In this document: piece after piece, positions 20,444-30,880 of the stretch
How the letters are laid out: each line of letters begins with the position of its first letter
How positions within the stretch are numbered: the first letter of the stretch is position 1
Made by a program: the position numbers and the translations under genes
Notes under the pieces: model-generated
Seen by the model: only the letters and a program-made list of their open reading frames with translations
Databases searched by the model: none
What the model was told of the DNA's origin: nothing
From: Alitabrizicola rongguiensis
GTDB lineage: Bacteria; Pseudomonadota; Alphaproteobacteria; Rhodobacterales; Rhodobacteraceae
Assembly: GCF_021491355.1 (NCBI RefSeq)
Contig: NZ_JAKENF010000003.1
Coordinates: 124,001 to 188,000, forward strand
Length of the DNA: 64,000 nucleotides
Direction of reading: 5' to 3'

Positions 20444-20481
20444 GACGGAACGATAACGGGCAGAGGCCCGGAGGGACGAAG

Positions 20482-20787
20482 ATGGTGGGACTGACTCATT
20501 ACCTGACGGTGGCCGCGGCGCTGTTCGTCATCGGGATTTTCGGGATCTTCCTCAACCGGAAGAACGTGATCGTCATCCTGATGTCGATCGAGCTGATGCT
20601 CCTGTCGGTGAACATCAACTTTGTCGCCTTCTCCTCCTTCCTGGGCGACCTGGTGGGGCAGGTCTTCACGATGTTCGTGCTGACCGTCGCCGCCGCCGAG
20701 GCCGCCATCGGGCTTGCGATCCTTGTCTGCTTCTTCCGCAACCGGGGAAGCATCGAGGTTGAAGACGTCAACGTGATGAAGGGCTGA
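20482..20787 (+). CDS. nuoK: NADH-quinone oxidoreductase subunit K
   Basis: A 101-residue three-helix membrane subunit (ND4L homologue). The conserved glutamates of helices 2 and 3 are seen in [14 protein letters not shown] and [13 protein letters not shown]. Length is standard. The start follows GGAGGGACGAAG. Confidence 0.96.
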   Translation: MVGLTHYLTVAAALFVIGIFGIFLNRKNVIVILMSIELMLLSVNINFVAFSSFLGDLVGQVFTMFVLTVAAAEAAIGLAILVCFFRNRGSIEVEDVNVMKG

Positions 20788-20791
20788 ACCG

Positions 20792-22954
20792 ATGACCACG
20801 ATCATCCTTTTCGCACCGCTGATCGGTGCGCTGATCTGCGGCTTCGGCTGGCGCTTCATCGGCGAGACGGCGGGGCAGGTCATCACCACCGGTCTCGTCT
20901 TTCTCGGCGCCTTCCTGAGCTGGATCATCTTCTTCAGCTTCGACGGGACCACCCAGCATGTCGACCTGTTCCGCTGGTTTGACTCCGGGTCCTTCGTCGC
21001 TGACTGGTCGATCCGTCTCGACCGGCTGACGGCGATCATGCTGGTCGTGGTCAACACCGTCTCGGCGCTCGTCCACCTCTATTCGTTCGGTTACATGGCC
21101 CATGACGACAACTGGGGCCATCACGAGCATTACAAGGCGCGGTTCTTCGCCTATCTGTCGTTCTTCACCTTCGCCATGCTGATGCTGGTGACCGCCGACA
21201 ACCTGCCGCAGATCTTCTTCGGCTGGGAAGGCGTGGGCGTCGCCTCGTATCTGCTGATCGGCTTCTACTACCGCAAGCCCTCGGCCAATGCCGCGGCGAT
21301 GAAGGCATTCATCGTCAACCGCGTCGGCGACTTCGGTTTTGCGCTCGGAATCTTCGGCCTGTTCTTCCTGACGGACTCGGTCAAGTTCGACGACATCTTC
21401 GCGCAAGGCCCGGTTCTGGCGCAGACCGAGATCAGCTTCCTCTGGCGCGACTGGAACGCGGCGAACCTGATCGCGGTCCTCTTGTTCATCGGCGCGATGG
21501 GCAAATCGGCGCAGCTGATCCTGCACACCTGGCTGCCGGACGCGATGGAAGGCCCGACCCCGGTTTCGGCCCTGATCCACGCGGCGACGATGGTGACCGC
21601 CGGCGTCTTCCTTGTCTGCCGCATGTCGCCGATCTTCGAGTTCGCGCCCCAGGCCCTGACATTTGTCACCGTGCTTGGGGCGACGACAGCCTTCTTCGCG
21701 GCGACCGTGGGTCTGGTGCAGAACGACATCAAGCGCGTGATCGCCTATTCGACCTGCTCGCAGCTCGGCTACATGTTCGTGGCGGCGGGTGTGGGCGCCT
21801 ATCCCGTCGCGATGTTCCACCTGTTCACGCATGCCTTCTTCAAGGCGATGCTGTTCCTTGGCGCCGGCTCGGTCATCCACGCGATGCACCATGAGCAGGA
21901 CATGCGGAACTACGGGGCGCTGCGGAAAAAGATCCCGCTGACCTTCTGGGCGATGATGATCGGGACGCTGGCCATCACCGGCGTCGGCATCCCGCTGACC
22001 CATATCGGCTTTGCCGGCTTCCTGTCGAAGGACGCGGTGATCGAGAGCGCCTTCGTCGGCAACCATTATGCCTTCATCATGCTGGTGATCGCCGCCGGGA
22101 TGACCTCGTTCTATTCCTGGCGCCTGATGTTCATGACCTTCTATGGCGAGGCGCGTGGCGACCATCACGCCCATGACCACGCCCATGAAAGCCCGAAGGT
22201 CATGCTGATCCCGCTTGGCGTACTGGCGCTTGGTGCGGTCTTCTCGGGGATGATCTGGTACAACAACTTCTTCGGCAACGTGGATCAGATGCGCGCGTGG
22301 TTCGGCCTGCCGGTCGAAGCACATGCGACCGAGCACGCAGCCGGGGAAGAGACTTCGCACGATGCCGCTGCCGCAACCGAGGGGGCAGGAACGGAGCATG
22401 CCGCCACGACCGAGACGGCGACCACCGAAACCGCTGCTACCGAGACTGCCACCACGGATGCCGCGGCTGCCGAGGCAGGTCACGAAGCGGTACCGGTCCC
22501 GGTACAGGGCGCGGTGTTCTTCGGACCGGAGAACCACACCATCCATGCCGCGCATGAAGTGCCGGCCTGGGTCAAGGTCAGCCCGTTCATCGCCATGGTC
22601 CTTGGTCTGCTGATGGCCTTCCAGTTCTACATCCGCCGGCCGGACCTGCCGGGCAAGCTCGCGGCCAACCAGCCGATCCTGTACCAGTTCCTGCTGAACA
22701 AGTGGTACTTCGACGAGGTCTATGACGTGCTCTTCGTGCGCAGCGCCAAGTGGCTGGGCGGCTTCCTGTGGAAGCGCGGCGACGGCGAGGTGATTGACGG
22801 CACAATCAACGGCGTGGCGATGGGGATCATCCCGTTCTTCACCCGCCTCGCCGGCCGGGCGCAGACCGGCTACATCTTCACCTATGCCTTTGCGATGGTG
22901 CTGGGGATCGCGGTCCTCGTGACCTGGATGACGCTAACGGGCGGCGCCAAGTAA
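20792..22954 (+). CDS. nuoL: NADH-quinone oxidoreductase subunit L
   Basis: A 720-residue antiporter-like proton-pumping subunit (ND5 homologue) at the distal end of the membrane arm, including the long lateral helix. The core motif [21 protein letters not shown] is present. Unusual: residues about 508-570 form a low-complexity Ala/Thr/Glu/His insert, and a His-rich [10 protein letters not shown] stretch precedes it at about 452-461. The insert lies between TM helices near the lateral helix; the flanking sequence continues in frame. Confidence 0.95.
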   Translation: MTTIILFAPLIGALICGFGWRFIGETAGQVITTGLVFLGAFLSWIIFFSFDGTTQHVDLFRWFDSGSFVADWSIRLDRLTAIMLVVVNTVSALVHLYSFGYMAHDDNWGHHEHYKARFFAYLSFFTFAMLMLVTADNLPQIFFGWEGVGVASYLLIGFYYRKPSANAAAMKAFIVNRVGDFGFALGIFGLFFLTDSVKFDDIFAQGPVLAQTEISFLWRDWNAANLIAVLLFIGAMGKSAQLILHTWLPDAMEGPTPVSALIHAATMVTAGVFLVCRMSPIFEFAPQALTFVTVLGATTAFFAATVGLVQNDIKRVIAYSTCSQLGYMFVAAGVGAYPVAMFHLFTHAFFKAMLFLGAGSVIHAMHHEQDMRNYGALRKKIPLTFWAMMIGTLAITGVGIPLTHIGFAGFLSKDAVIESAFVGNHYAFIMLVIAAGMTSFYSWRLMFMTFYGEARGDHHAHDHAHESPKVMLIPLGVLALGAVFSGMIWYNNFFGNVDQMRAWFGLPVEAHATEHAAGEETSHDAAAATEGAGTEHAATTETATTETAATETATTDAAAAEAGHEAVPVPVQGAVFFGPENHTIHAAHEVPAWVKVSPFIAMVLGLLMAFQFYIRRPDLPGKLAANQPILYQFLLNKWYFDEVYDVLFVRSAKWLGGFLWKRGDGEVIDGTINGVAMGIIPFFTRLAGRAQTGYIFTYAFAMVLGIAVLVTWMTLTGGAK

Positions 22955-22967
22955 GGGGACGGGCATC

Positions 22968-24506
22968 ATGGAAAATCTTCTGTCTATTATCACCTTCATC
23001 CCGCTCGTCGCCGCGGTGATCATGGCTTTGTTCCTGCGGGGCGACGACCCGGCCGCGCAGCGCAACGCCAAGTGGCTGGCGCTTCTGGCAACGACCGCGA
23101 CCTTCCTGATCTCGCTCTTCCTGCTGACCGGGTTCGATCCACAGAACACCGGGTTCCAGTTCGTCGAGGAACGGCCCTGGATCCTGGGCCTGACCTACAA
23201 GATGGGTGTCGACGGCATCTCTGTGTTGTTCGTACTGCTGACGACCTTCCTCATGCCGCTGACCATCGGCGCCTGCTGGAGTGTCGAGACGCGGGTCAAG
23301 GAATACATGATCGCCTTCCTCGTGCTGGAAACGCTGATGCTCGGCGTGTTCTGCGCGCTGGACCTGGTGCTGTTCTACCTGTTCTTCGAGGCCGGCCTGA
23401 TCCCGATGTTCCTCATCATCGGCATCTGGGGGGGCAAGGACCGCATCTATGCGTCCTTCAAGTTCTTCCTCTACACCTTCCTCGGTTCGGTCCTGATGCT
23501 GGTGGCGATGATCGCCATGTATTACGACGCGGGCACCACGGACATTCCGAGCCTCCTGAACCACAACTTCGGGTCCGAGACGATTACGGTTCTTGGCTTC
23601 CAGGTTGTCGGCGGGATGCAGACGCTCCTGTGGCTGGCCTTCTTCGCCAGTTTCGCGGTGAAGATGCCGATGTGGCCGGTGCACACCTGGCTGCCTGACG
23701 CGCACGTTCAGGCGCCGACCGCCGGGTCGGTCGTACTGGCGGCGATCCTGCTGAAGATGGGCGGCTACGGCTTCCTGCGCTTCAGCCTGCCGATGTTCCC
23801 GATCGCGTCCGACCTGCTGTCGCCGCTGGTGTTCTGGATGTCGGCGATCGCGATCGTCTACACCTCGCTGGTGGCGCTGGCCCAGCAGGACATGAAGAAG
23901 CTGATCGCCTATTCATCGGTCGCCCATATGGGCTACGTGACCATGGGGATCTTCGCGGCGAACCAGCAGGGCATCGACGGCGCGATCTTCCAGATGCTGA
24001 GCCACGGCTTCATCTCGGGCGCGCTGTTCCTTTGCGTCGGCGTGATCTACGATCGGATGCATACCCGCGACATCGACGCCTATGGCGGCCTCGTGAACCG
24101 GATGCCGGCCTATGCGCTGGTCTTCATGTTCTTCACCATGGCCAATGTCGGCCTTCCGGGTACGAGCGGGTTCATCGGGGAATTCCTGACGCTTGCCGGC
24201 ATCTTCCAGGTCAACACCTGGGTGGCGGCGGTTGCCGCGACTGGTGTGATCCTGTCGGCGGCCTATGCGCTCTGGCTCTACCGCCGGGTGGTCTTCGGCG
24301 ATCTCATCAAGGAAAGCCTTAAGGCTATCACCGACATGACCGCGCGCGAGAAGGCGATCTTCGCCCCGCTCGTTGCCATGACCCTGTTCCTGGGCGTCTA
24401 TCCGAGCTTCGTGACCGATCGCATCGGCCCGTCGGTTGCCGCCCTTGTCACCGAATACCACGCTGCGCTGCCCGCTGACTCGGCGACGCGCCTGGCCCTG
24501 AAGTAA
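22968..24506 (+). CDS. nuoM: NADH-quinone oxidoreductase subunit M
   Basis: A 512-residue antiporter-like subunit (ND4 homologue) with about 14 helices. It contains [17 protein letters not shown] and the [20 protein letters not shown] channel motif. Length and position (between nuoL and nuoN, 13-bp gaps) are standard. Confidence 0.96.
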   Translation: MENLLSIITFIPLVAAVIMALFLRGDDPAAQRNAKWLALLATTATFLISLFLLTGFDPQNTGFQFVEERPWILGLTYKMGVDGISVLFVLLTTFLMPLTIGACWSVETRVKEYMIAFLVLETLMLGVFCALDLVLFYLFFEAGLIPMFLIIGIWGGKDRIYASFKFFLYTFLGSVLMLVAMIAMYYDAGTTDIPSLLNHNFGSETITVLGFQVVGGMQTLLWLAFFASFAVKMPMWPVHTWLPDAHVQAPTAGSVVLAAILLKMGGYGFLRFSLPMFPIASDLLSPLVFWMSAIAIVYTSLVALAQQDMKKLIAYSSVAHMGYVTMGIFAANQQGIDGAIFQMLSHGFISGALFLCVGVIYDRMHTRDIDAYGGLVNRMPAYALVFMFFTMANVGLPGTSGFIGEFLTLAGIFQVNTWVAAVAATGVILSAAYALWLYRRVVFGDLIKESLKAITDMTAREKAIFAPLVAMTLFLGVYPSFVTDRIGPSVAALVTEYHAALPADSATRLALK

Positions 24507-24519
24507 GGGAACCGCCCGA

Positions 24520-25956
24520 ATGTTCGCGACCGACTTCCAGATCGTCCTGCCCGAGGTCATTCTCGCGGCCTATGCGATGCTCGCGCTTCTCTTCGCGGTC
24601 TATACCGGCAAGGACGCCGTTGCGGGCCTGCTGACCTGGGTGACGGCAGGGCTCTTCGTCCTGCTGGCTCTTTGGATCGGGGCGGGCGGCGACGGCGCGC
24701 GCACGGCCTTCGGCGGCATGGTGAACGACGACCCGTTCTCGCGCTTCGCCAAGGTGACTATCCTGCTTTCCGGCGCTGCGGTTCTTGCCATGGGCAAGGA
24801 CTATATGGAGCGGCGCGACCTTCTGCGCTTCGAGTACCCCGTGCTGGTGGCGCTGGCGACCATCGGCATGATGATCATGGTGTCTTCGGGCGACCTGATG
24901 ACGCTCTACATGGGCCTCGAGCTGCAATCACTGTCGCTTTACGTCATCGCCGCGATCCGTCGCGACAGCGTGAAATCGACCGAAGCGGGCCTGAAGTACT
25001 TCGTCCTCGGAGCGCTGTCCTCGGGCTTGCTGCTGTACGGCGCGTCGCTGACCTATGGCTTCGCGGGCACCACGCTCTATTCGGGCATCCTGTCCACTCT
25101 TGGCGGCGAAGTGCCGTTGGGACTGCTGTTCGGCCTGATCTTCATCATCGCGGGGCTCGCGTTCAAGGTATCAGCGGTTCCGTTCCACATGTGGACGCCC
25201 GACGTCTATGAAGGCGCGCCGACCCCGGTCACCGCCTTCTTCGCCGCGGCACCCAAGGTTGCCGCCATGGGCCTGCTTGCGCGGGTCACGCAGGACGCCT
25301 TCGGCAAGATTCCGGGCGACTGGGGGCAGGTGCTGGCTCTGCTGGCCGTGCTGTCGATGTTCGTCGGCGCCATCGCCGCGATCGGCCAGCGCGACATCAA
25401 GCGCCTGATGGCCTATTCTTCGATCTCGCATATGGGCTTTGCCCTGCTTGGCCTCGCCTCGGGCACGGCCGAGGGGGTGCAGGCGATGCTGGTCTACATG
25501 GCGATCTACGTCACCATGAGCGTCGGCACCTTCGCCTTTATCCTGTCGATGCAGAAGGATGGCGTGCCGGTCACGGATATCGAAAGCCTGAACATGTATT
25601 CCAAGAAGGAGCCGCTCCGTGCGCTGGCGCTCCTTGTTCTGATGTTCAGCCTTGCGGGCGTGCCGCCGATGGTCGGCTTCTTCGGGAAGTTCTATGTCCT
25701 GAAGGCGGCGGTCGATGCCGGGATGGTCTGGTTGGCGGTGCTGGGCGTGATCGCCTCGGTCATCGGCGCGTACTATTACCTGCGGATTGTCTTCTACATG
25801 TATTTCGGCAAGGAAGGCGACCGTCTCGATGGCGACATCTCCCCGGTGCAGTGGGTGATGCTCGTGGGCTCGGCCGCAGTGATGGTTCTGGGCGTCGTCA
25901 ACCTGTTCGGCATCGACTCGCTCGCTGCCGTCGCGGCCGAAACGCTTGTGCGCTGA
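24520..25956 (+). CDS. nuoN: NADH-quinone oxidoreductase subunit N
   Basis: A 478-residue antiporter-like subunit (ND2 homologue), last complex I gene of the operon. The motif [20 protein letters not shown] is typical. The reading frame ends inside the start region of birA. Confidence 0.96.
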   Translation: MFATDFQIVLPEVILAAYAMLALLFAVYTGKDAVAGLLTWVTAGLFVLLALWIGAGGDGARTAFGGMVNDDPFSRFAKVTILLSGAAVLAMGKDYMERRDLLRFEYPVLVALATIGMMIMVSSGDLMTLYMGLELQSLSLYVIAAIRRDSVKSTEAGLKYFVLGALSSGLLLYGASLTYGFAGTTLYSGILSTLGGEVPLGLLFGLIFIIAGLAFKVSAVPFHMWTPDVYEGAPTPVTAFFAAAPKVAAMGLLARVTQDAFGKIPGDWGQVLALLAVLSMFVGAIAAIGQRDIKRLMAYSSISHMGFALLGLASGTAEGVQAMLVYMAIYVTMSVGTFAFILSMQKDGVPVTDIESLNMYSKKEPLRALALLVLMFSLAGVPPMVGFFGKFYVLKAAVDAGMVWLAVLGVIASVIGAYYYLRIVFYMYFGKEGDRLDGDISPVQWVMLVGSAAVMVLGVVNLFGIDSLAAVAAETLVR

Positions 25957-26713
25957 CGCGACGCGCGATCCTTGGCCCGAGGGCGTGGCGCGCCGCGTCC
26001 TGCCCTCGGTCGACAGCACCAATGCCGAAGCGGCGCGTCTGGCTGCCGAGATGGCCGGACCCTGCTGGGTCCTCGGGCTGGAGCAGACGGGCGGGCGGGG
26101 GCGGCGCGGCCGACCCTGGGTCAGCCCGAAGGGCAACTTCTACGCCACACTCCTCATGCATCCGACCGAGGCGCCCGACGTCGTGGCGCTTCGGTCCTTC
26201 GCCGCAGCCCTGGCGCTGCGCGATGCGCTGGTGGGGATCACCGGGCTGCCCGACGCGTTCCAGCTCAAATGGCCCAACGACGTGCTCCTGAACGGCGGGA
26301 AGCTTGCGGGCATCCTGCTGGAAAGCGCAGGGCAGGGTGGCCGGGTCGGGCATCTGGCGATCGGCATCGGGGTCAACCTGATCTCGGCGCCCGATCCCGC
26401 GACGGTGGAGCCCGGTGCAGTGGCTCCTGTCAGCCTTCTGTCCGAAATCGGTCTCAGGGTCACCCCCGAGGCCTTTCTCGACCGGCTTGCGCCTGCCTAT
26501 GCCCGGCGCGAGGCTGTCTTCGTCCGCGATGGTTTTGCCCCCCTGCGCGAGGCGTGGCTGGCCCATGCCGCCCGTCTGGGCGAGCCGATCCGGGCACGGA
26601 CCGGCACGCGGACGGATGAGGGGGTGTTCGAGACGATCGATGCCAGTGGCGCGCTTGTCCTGCGCCAACCCGACGGGCGCCTTGCCATTCCTGCCGCCGA
26701 GGTTTTCTTCTGA
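25946..26713 (+). CDS. birA: biotin-[acetyl-CoA-carboxylase] ligase
   Basis: A 255-residue class I biotin protein ligase without the N-terminal DNA-binding domain of E. coli BirA, so it should not be a repressor. The catalytic loop [10 protein letters not shown] (about residues 49-58) that binds biotinyl-AMP and the KWPNDV motif are present. The probable start is TTG at 25946, overlapping the nuoN stop; no in-frame ATG fits. birA after nuoN is a frequent alphaproteobacterial order. Confidence 0.9.
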   Translation: MCADATRDPWPEGVARRVLPSVDSTNAEAARLAAEMAGPCWVLGLEQTGGRGRRGRPWVSPKGNFYATLLMHPTEAPDVVALRSFAAALALRDALVGITGLPDAFQLKWPNDVLLNGGKLAGILLESAGQGGRVGHLAIGIGVNLISAPDPATVEPGAVAPVSLLSEIGLRVTPEAFLDRLAPAYARREAVFVRDGFAPLREAWLAHAARLGEPIRARTGTRTDEGVFETIDASGALVLRQPDGRLAIPAAEVFF

Positions 26714-26737
26714 GACGCGAGTCCAACGGAGACGTCC

Positions 26738-27517
26738 ATGCTTCTTGCCATCGACTGCGGCAACACCAACACCGTCTTCTCGATCTGGGATGGCAGGCGC
26801 TTCCTGTCGACCTGGCGCATCGCCACAGACTACAAGCGGACCGCGGACGAATACTTCGTCTGGTTGTCCTCATTAATGATGCTGACCAAAACCGAGGTGA
26901 CGGTTACCGAGGCCATCATCTCTTCGACAGTGCCGCGCGTGGTGTTCAACTTGCGGGTCCTGTGCAACCGCTACTTCAACTGCCGCCCGCTGGTGGTGGG
27001 CAAGCCTGAATGCGCCCTGCCGGTCGCGCCGCGCGTCGATGCCGGGACCACCGTGGGGCCGGACCGTCTGGTTAACACCGTTGGTGGCTTCGACCGGCAT
27101 GGCGGCAACCTGATCGTCATCGACTTCGGAACGGCGACAACCTTTGACGTCGTCGATACCGACGGCGCCTATATCGGCGGGGTGATCGCGCCCGGCGTGA
27201 ACCTGAGCCTTGAGGCGCTGCACATGGCGGCGGCGGCCCTGCCGCATGTCGAGGTCAGCCGCCCGCAGAAGGCGATCGGGACGAATACGGTGGCCTGCAT
27301 GCAATCGGGCGTTTACTGGGGCTACATCGGTCTGGCGGAAGGTATCGTGCGTCAGATCCGGGCAGAACGCGACCGGCCGATGAAAGTCATCGCAACCGGC
27401 GGGCTTGCCCCCCTGTTCGCGCAGGGTTTCGATCTATTTGATGCGGTCGAGGATGACCTGACCATGCATGGTCTGGTGCTGATCCACCGCTACAACAAGG
27501 AACTGGAAACGGCATGA
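26738..27517 (+). CDS. coaX: type III pantothenate kinase
   Basis: A 259-residue ASKHA-fold enzyme that phosphorylates pantothenate, first step of coenzyme A synthesis. Motifs are DCGNTNTVFS (residues 6-15), GPDRLVNTVGG and VIDFGTATTFD. Length is normal. It sits between birA and rnj and overlaps rnj by four bases. Confidence 0.95.
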   Translation: MLLAIDCGNTNTVFSIWDGRRFLSTWRIATDYKRTADEYFVWLSSLMMLTKTEVTVTEAIISSTVPRVVFNLRVLCNRYFNCRPLVVGKPECALPVAPRVDAGTTVGPDRLVNTVGGFDRHGGNLIVIDFGTATTFDVVDTDGAYIGGVIAPGVNLSLEALHMAAAALPHVEVSRPQKAIGTNTVACMQSGVYWGYIGLAEGIVRQIRAERDRPMKVIATGGLAPLFAQGFDLFDAVEDDLTMHGLVLIHRYNKELETA

Positions 27518-29187
27518 CTGCGAACCGTCTGATCTATCTCCCCCTCGGTGGCGCGGGAGAGATCGGCATGAACTGCTACGTCTATGGCTATGGCCCCGAG
27601 GACAAGGAGCGCCTGATCGTCGTCGATCTGGGTGTCACCTTTGGCGACATGGAGACGACGCCGGGCATCGACCTCATCATGCCGGACGTGCGCTGGCTGG
27701 AAGAGCGGCAGGACCGGATCGAGGCGATCTTCATCACCCATGCGCATGAGGATCACATCGGCGCGCTTGGCCACCTCTGGCCCAGGCTGCGCGCCAAGGT
27801 CTATGCCCGGCGTTTCACCGCACTGATCGGGCGGGCAAAGCTGGAAGAGCAGGGACAGCCGGGAACGATCATCACTACGGTCGAGGCGCGGCCGCAGGTG
27901 ATCGAGGCGGGGCCGTTCAAGGTGCAGTACCTGCCCGTTGCCCATTCTATCCCGGAAAGCGCCGCGCTGGTGATCGACACGCCTGCCGGGCGCATCCTGC
28001 ATTCGGGCGACTTCAAGCTTGATCCCACACCGCTGGTCGGCGAGGCGTGGCGGCCGGAGTTGTTCGCCGAAGTGGCTGCCGAAAAGCCGGTCAAGGCGCT
28101 GATGTGCGACTCGACCAACGTCTTCTCGACCCATGCCGGCCGGTCCGAGGCGACACTGCGCGACCCGATCCGCGAACTGGTGCAAAAGGCGGAAGGGATG
28201 GTGGTGGCGACCACCTTCGCCTCGAACGTCGCGCGGCTGGTGACACTGGCCGAAGCAGCGCAGTCGGCGGGCCGGTCGGTCTGCCTTATGGGGCGGGCGA
28301 TGAAGAAGATGGTCGCGGCGGCGGTCGAATCCGGCGTGCTGGCAGAGTTTCCCAAAGTCGTTGCGCCGGAAGAGGCCGAGGATATCCCGCGCCAGAACCT
28401 GATGCTGCTTGTGACCGGCAGCCAGGGCGAGCGGCGCGCGGCCTCGGCCCAGCTTGCCCGCGGCAAGTACCTCGGGATGGAGATGAAGGAGGGCGATCTG
28501 TTCCTGTTCTCGTCGCGCACCATCCCCGGCAACGAGCGCGGCGTGCTGCGGATCGTCAACGCCTTTTCCGAGATGGGCGTCGATGTGGTGGACGAGGCGA
28601 ACGGCCTTTACCACGTCTCGGGTCATGCCAACCGCCCGGACCTCGAACTGATGCATTCCATCGTCAAGCCGGGCGTCGTGATCCCGATGCATGGCGAGCA
28701 CCGGCACCTGCGCGAGCACGTGAAACTGGCGGCGTCCAAGGGCTTCGACGGCGAGATTGCGACCAATGGCATGATGCTGGATCTGACCGGCGATAGTCCC
28801 GAAGTGACGGAATACATCGAGACGGGCCGGCTTTACCTTGATGGCACGGCGCTGATCGGGGCGATGGACGGGGTGGTACGCGACCGCATCCGCATGGCGC
28901 TGAATGGCCATGTGATGATCACGATCATCCTGGACGAGAACGACGAGCCTCTCGGCGAAGCTTGGGCCGAGATCATGGGGCTGCCAGAGACGGGCAAGGG
29001 CGCCCGGCCGCTGGCCGAAACCATCGAGGAAGAGTTGAACGAATTCCTTGATCGGGGGGGCAAGGTGCTGAGCGATGACGACAAGCTCGACGAGGCGGTG
29101 CGCCGTGTCGTTCGGCAGGTCGCGGTCGAGGAAATCGGCAAGAAACCCGAAGTGACGGTGGTGGTCAGCCGGTTGCAGGCGGACTGA
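27514..29187 (+). CDS. rnj: ribonuclease J
   Basis: A 557-residue metallo-beta-lactamase/beta-CASP nuclease acting as 5'-3' exonuclease and endonuclease in RNA decay and rRNA maturation. The zinc-binding HAHEDH is at residues 76-81; the beta-CASP part includes MCDSTNVFS and PMHGEHRHLR. Alphaproteobacteria have RNase J alongside RNase E. Last gene of the nuo-birA-coaX run, followed by a strong terminator. Confidence 0.94.
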   Translation: MTANRLIYLPLGGAGEIGMNCYVYGYGPEDKERLIVVDLGVTFGDMETTPGIDLIMPDVRWLEERQDRIEAIFITHAHEDHIGALGHLWPRLRAKVYARRFTALIGRAKLEEQGQPGTIITTVEARPQVIEAGPFKVQYLPVAHSIPESAALVIDTPAGRILHSGDFKLDPTPLVGEAWRPELFAEVAAEKPVKALMCDSTNVFSTHAGRSEATLRDPIRELVQKAEGMVVATTFASNVARLVTLAEAAQSAGRSVCLMGRAMKKMVAAAVESGVLAEFPKVVAPEEAEDIPRQNLMLLVTGSQGERRAASAQLARGKYLGMEMKEGDLFLFSSRTIPGNERGVLRIVNAFSEMGVDVVDEANGLYHVSGHANRPDLELMHSIVKPGVVIPMHGEHRHLREHVKLAASKGFDGEIATNGMMLDLTGDSPEVTEYIETGRLYLDGTALIGAMDGVVRDRIRMALNGHVMITIILDENDEPLGEAWAEIMGLPETGKGARPLAETIEEELNEFLDRGGKVLSDDDKLDEAVRRVVRQVAVEEIGKKPEVTVVVSRLQAD

Positions 29188-29204
29188 TCGTCATGATCCG
29201 AAAA

Positions 29205-29240
29205 AGAAAAGGCCCCGCAACAGGTTGCGGGGCCTTTTTC
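29205..29240. terminator. strong bidirectional rho-independent terminator
   Basis: A 14-bp perfect stem (29207-29220 and 29225-29238) with a 4-nt loop is flanked by T-runs on both strands (TTTTTCTT downstream on plus, TTTTCTTTTT on minus). It lies between the convergent rnj and helicase genes and should end both transcripts. Confidence 0.92.
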
Positions 29241-29254
29241 TTGCGTGGAGCCGC

Positions 29255-30766
29255 TTATTCCGAACTGGCCGGCGCGAAGCTGCGCAGCAGGAAGTCGGGC
29301 ATGTGATCGCCCATGCCGACGACGGGCCCATCCTCGCGCCGCGAGTCGCGGCGGTTGTCGGACCGGCTGTCCGAACGGCGCTCGCCGCTGCGGCTGCGAT
29401 CCTCACGCGGGCGCTGTTCGCGCGGCGCTCGTTCTTCGCGGGGGCGCTCCTCCCGCACGGGCTCGACGGCCTCGACGGTTTCCGTCGGGCGGAAGGGTTC
29501 GCGCGATGCCTCACGGCCGTGATCGGCCACCGGGCGCGGGCGTTTTTCGCCCCGGTCGCGCGACGAGGGACGACGTTCGCTGCGCTCGGGCCGGTCGGGG
29601 GCGCCTTCGCGAATCTCGATCGCCGGGGTTTCGCCCCGCGGGATCGGTTTCTTGATCAGGCTTTCGATCTGGCCGACATACTTGTCGTCCGAGGGCGTGG
29701 CGATGGTATAGGCCTTGCCCTGCCGTCCGGCGCGGCCGGTGCGGCCGATGCGGTGGACATAGTCCTCGGAGTGGGTCGGCACGTCGAAGTTGAAGACGTG
29801 GCTGACCGCCGGAATGTCGAGACCGCGCGCGGCCACGTCCGAGGCGACCAGCAGGTGCAGCGAGCCATCGCGGAAGCCGTCCAGAGTCTTCATCCGCACC
29901 GACTGGTCAAGGTCGCCATGGATGGGTGCTGCGTTGAAGCCATGCGCCTTGAGCGACTTCGCCACCACGTCCACATCCATCTTGCGGTTACAGAAGATGA
30001 TGGCGTTGGTGCAGGCCTCGCCCTCGGCCTTGATGAGCTCGCGCAGGACAGCGCGCTTTTCCGAGAAGCTGCGGTCGCGGCGCGAGGGCGTCAGCGCGAT
30101 CAGCTGCTGTTCGATGGTCTCGGAAGCTGTCGCCTGACGCGCGACCTCGATCTTCACCGCGCCCGACAGGAAGGTGTTGGTGATCCGCTCGATCTCGGGC
30201 GCCATGGTTGCCGAGTAGAAGAAGGTCTGCCGGGTGAACGGGGTCAGCGAGAAGATCCGCTCGATATCCGGGATGAAGCCCATGTCGAGCATCCGGTCGG
30301 CTTCGTCCACGACCATGATCTGCACACCGTTGAGCAGAAGCTTGCCGCGCTCGAAATGGTCGAGAAGGCGGCCAGGTGTCGCGATCAGCACGTCGACGCC
30401 GCGGTCGATCAGCTTGTCCTGCTCGCCGAAGGAAACGCCGCCGATCAGCAGCGCCTTCGTCAGTTTGGTGTGCTTGGCATAGACATCGAAGTTCTCGGCC
30501 ACCTGCGCGGCGAGTTCCCGGGTCGGGGCCAGCACCAGCGAACGCGGCATCCTGGCGCGGGCGCGGCCCTGGCCAAGAAGCGTGATCATCGGCAGCGTGA
30601 AGCTGGCCGTCTTGCCGGTGCCGGTCTGGGCGATGCCAAGCACATCCTTGCCCTGCAGGGCGTGGGGGATGGCCTGCGCCTGGATCGGGGTGGGGGTCTC
30701 GTAGCCCGCTTCGCTGATGGCCTTCAGCACGCGCGGGTCAAGCGCGAGGTCGGAGAATTTGGTCAT
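29255..30766 (-). CDS. DEAD-box ATP-dependent RNA helicase, RhlE-type
   Basis: A 503-residue helicase. RecA domain 1 has the Q motif (YETPTPIQAQAI), Walker A AQTGTGKT, PTRELA, the DEAD box VVDEADRMLDMGF and SAT. Domain 2 has ASDVAARGLDIP and HRIGRTGRAG. After residue about 385 comes a disordered Arg/Glu/Pro-rich tail with repeated REERPRE-like units, as in RhlE/CsdA-type helicases that use a basic tail to hold RNA. Start ATG at 30766 is chosen because MTKFSDLALDP is conserved; an in-frame ATG at 30814 adds 16 non-conserved residues. The leader contains a hairpin covering the ribosome binding site. Confidence 0.92.
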   Translation of the reverse strand: MTKFSDLALDPRVLKAISEAGYETPTPIQAQAIPHALQGKDVLGIAQTGTGKTASFTLPMITLLGQGRARARMPRSLVLAPTRELAAQVAENFDVYAKHTKLTKALLIGGVSFGEQDKLIDRGVDVLIATPGRLLDHFERGKLLLNGVQIMVVDEADRMLDMGFIPDIERIFSLTPFTRQTFFYSATMAPEIERITNTFLSGAVKIEVARQATASETIEQQLIALTPSRRDRSFSEKRAVLRELIKAEGEACTNAIIFCNRKMDVDVVAKSLKAHGFNAAPIHGDLDQSVRMKTLDGFRDGSLHLLVASDVAARGLDIPAVSHVFNFDVPTHSEDYVHRIGRTGRAGRQGKAYTIATPSDDKYVGQIESLIKKPIPRGETPAIEIREGAPDRPERSERRPSSRDRGEKRPRPVADHGREASREPFRPTETVEAVEPVREERPREERAPREQRPREDRSRSGERRSDSRSDNRRDSRREDGPVVGMGDHMPDFLLRSFAPASSE

Positions 30767-30814
30767 ATGCGTCCTTGGATGCGGTATCGGACCGCATGAA
30801 TGTATGGGACGCAT
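30767..30814 (-). promoter_or_regulatory. leader hairpin overlapping the helicase ribosome binding site
   Basis: On the transcript strand an 8-base arm AUGCGUCC (30814-30807) pairs perfectly with GGACGCAU (30774-30767), immediately before the ATG. Nested inside is a perfect 6-bp stem AUGCGG/CCGCAU (30797-30792 and 30784-30779) with a 7-nt loop. The only good Shine-Dalgarno, AAGGA, ends inside the outer stem, so pairing would hide it. This is sequence-based; folding energy was not computed. Confidence 0.5.
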
Positions 30815-30880
30815 GTTCCGGGCGCCCCGGCGTCTGGGCCTTTCGGCCTTCGGTTGCGTTAGCGGAAAAGTGTGCTGAGG

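Noticed and set aside
20404-20481. Terminator splitting the nuo operon after nuoJ
   Set aside because: The hairpin has no following U-run and nuoK follows within 40 bp, so I list it only as an RNA structure.
19129-21057. 642-codon minus-strand frame opposite nuoI to nuoL
   Set aside because: A shadow of the nuo genes. It crosses several real gene boundaries and has no recognisable domain.
20768-22555. 595-codon minus-strand frame antisense to nuoL
   Set aside because: Same reason: charged low-complexity composition and full overlap with a well-supported complex I gene.
29225-30799. 524-codon plus frame opposite the DEAD-box helicase
   Set aside because: The helicase on the minus strand has all motifs; the plus frame also begins within the terminator hairpin.
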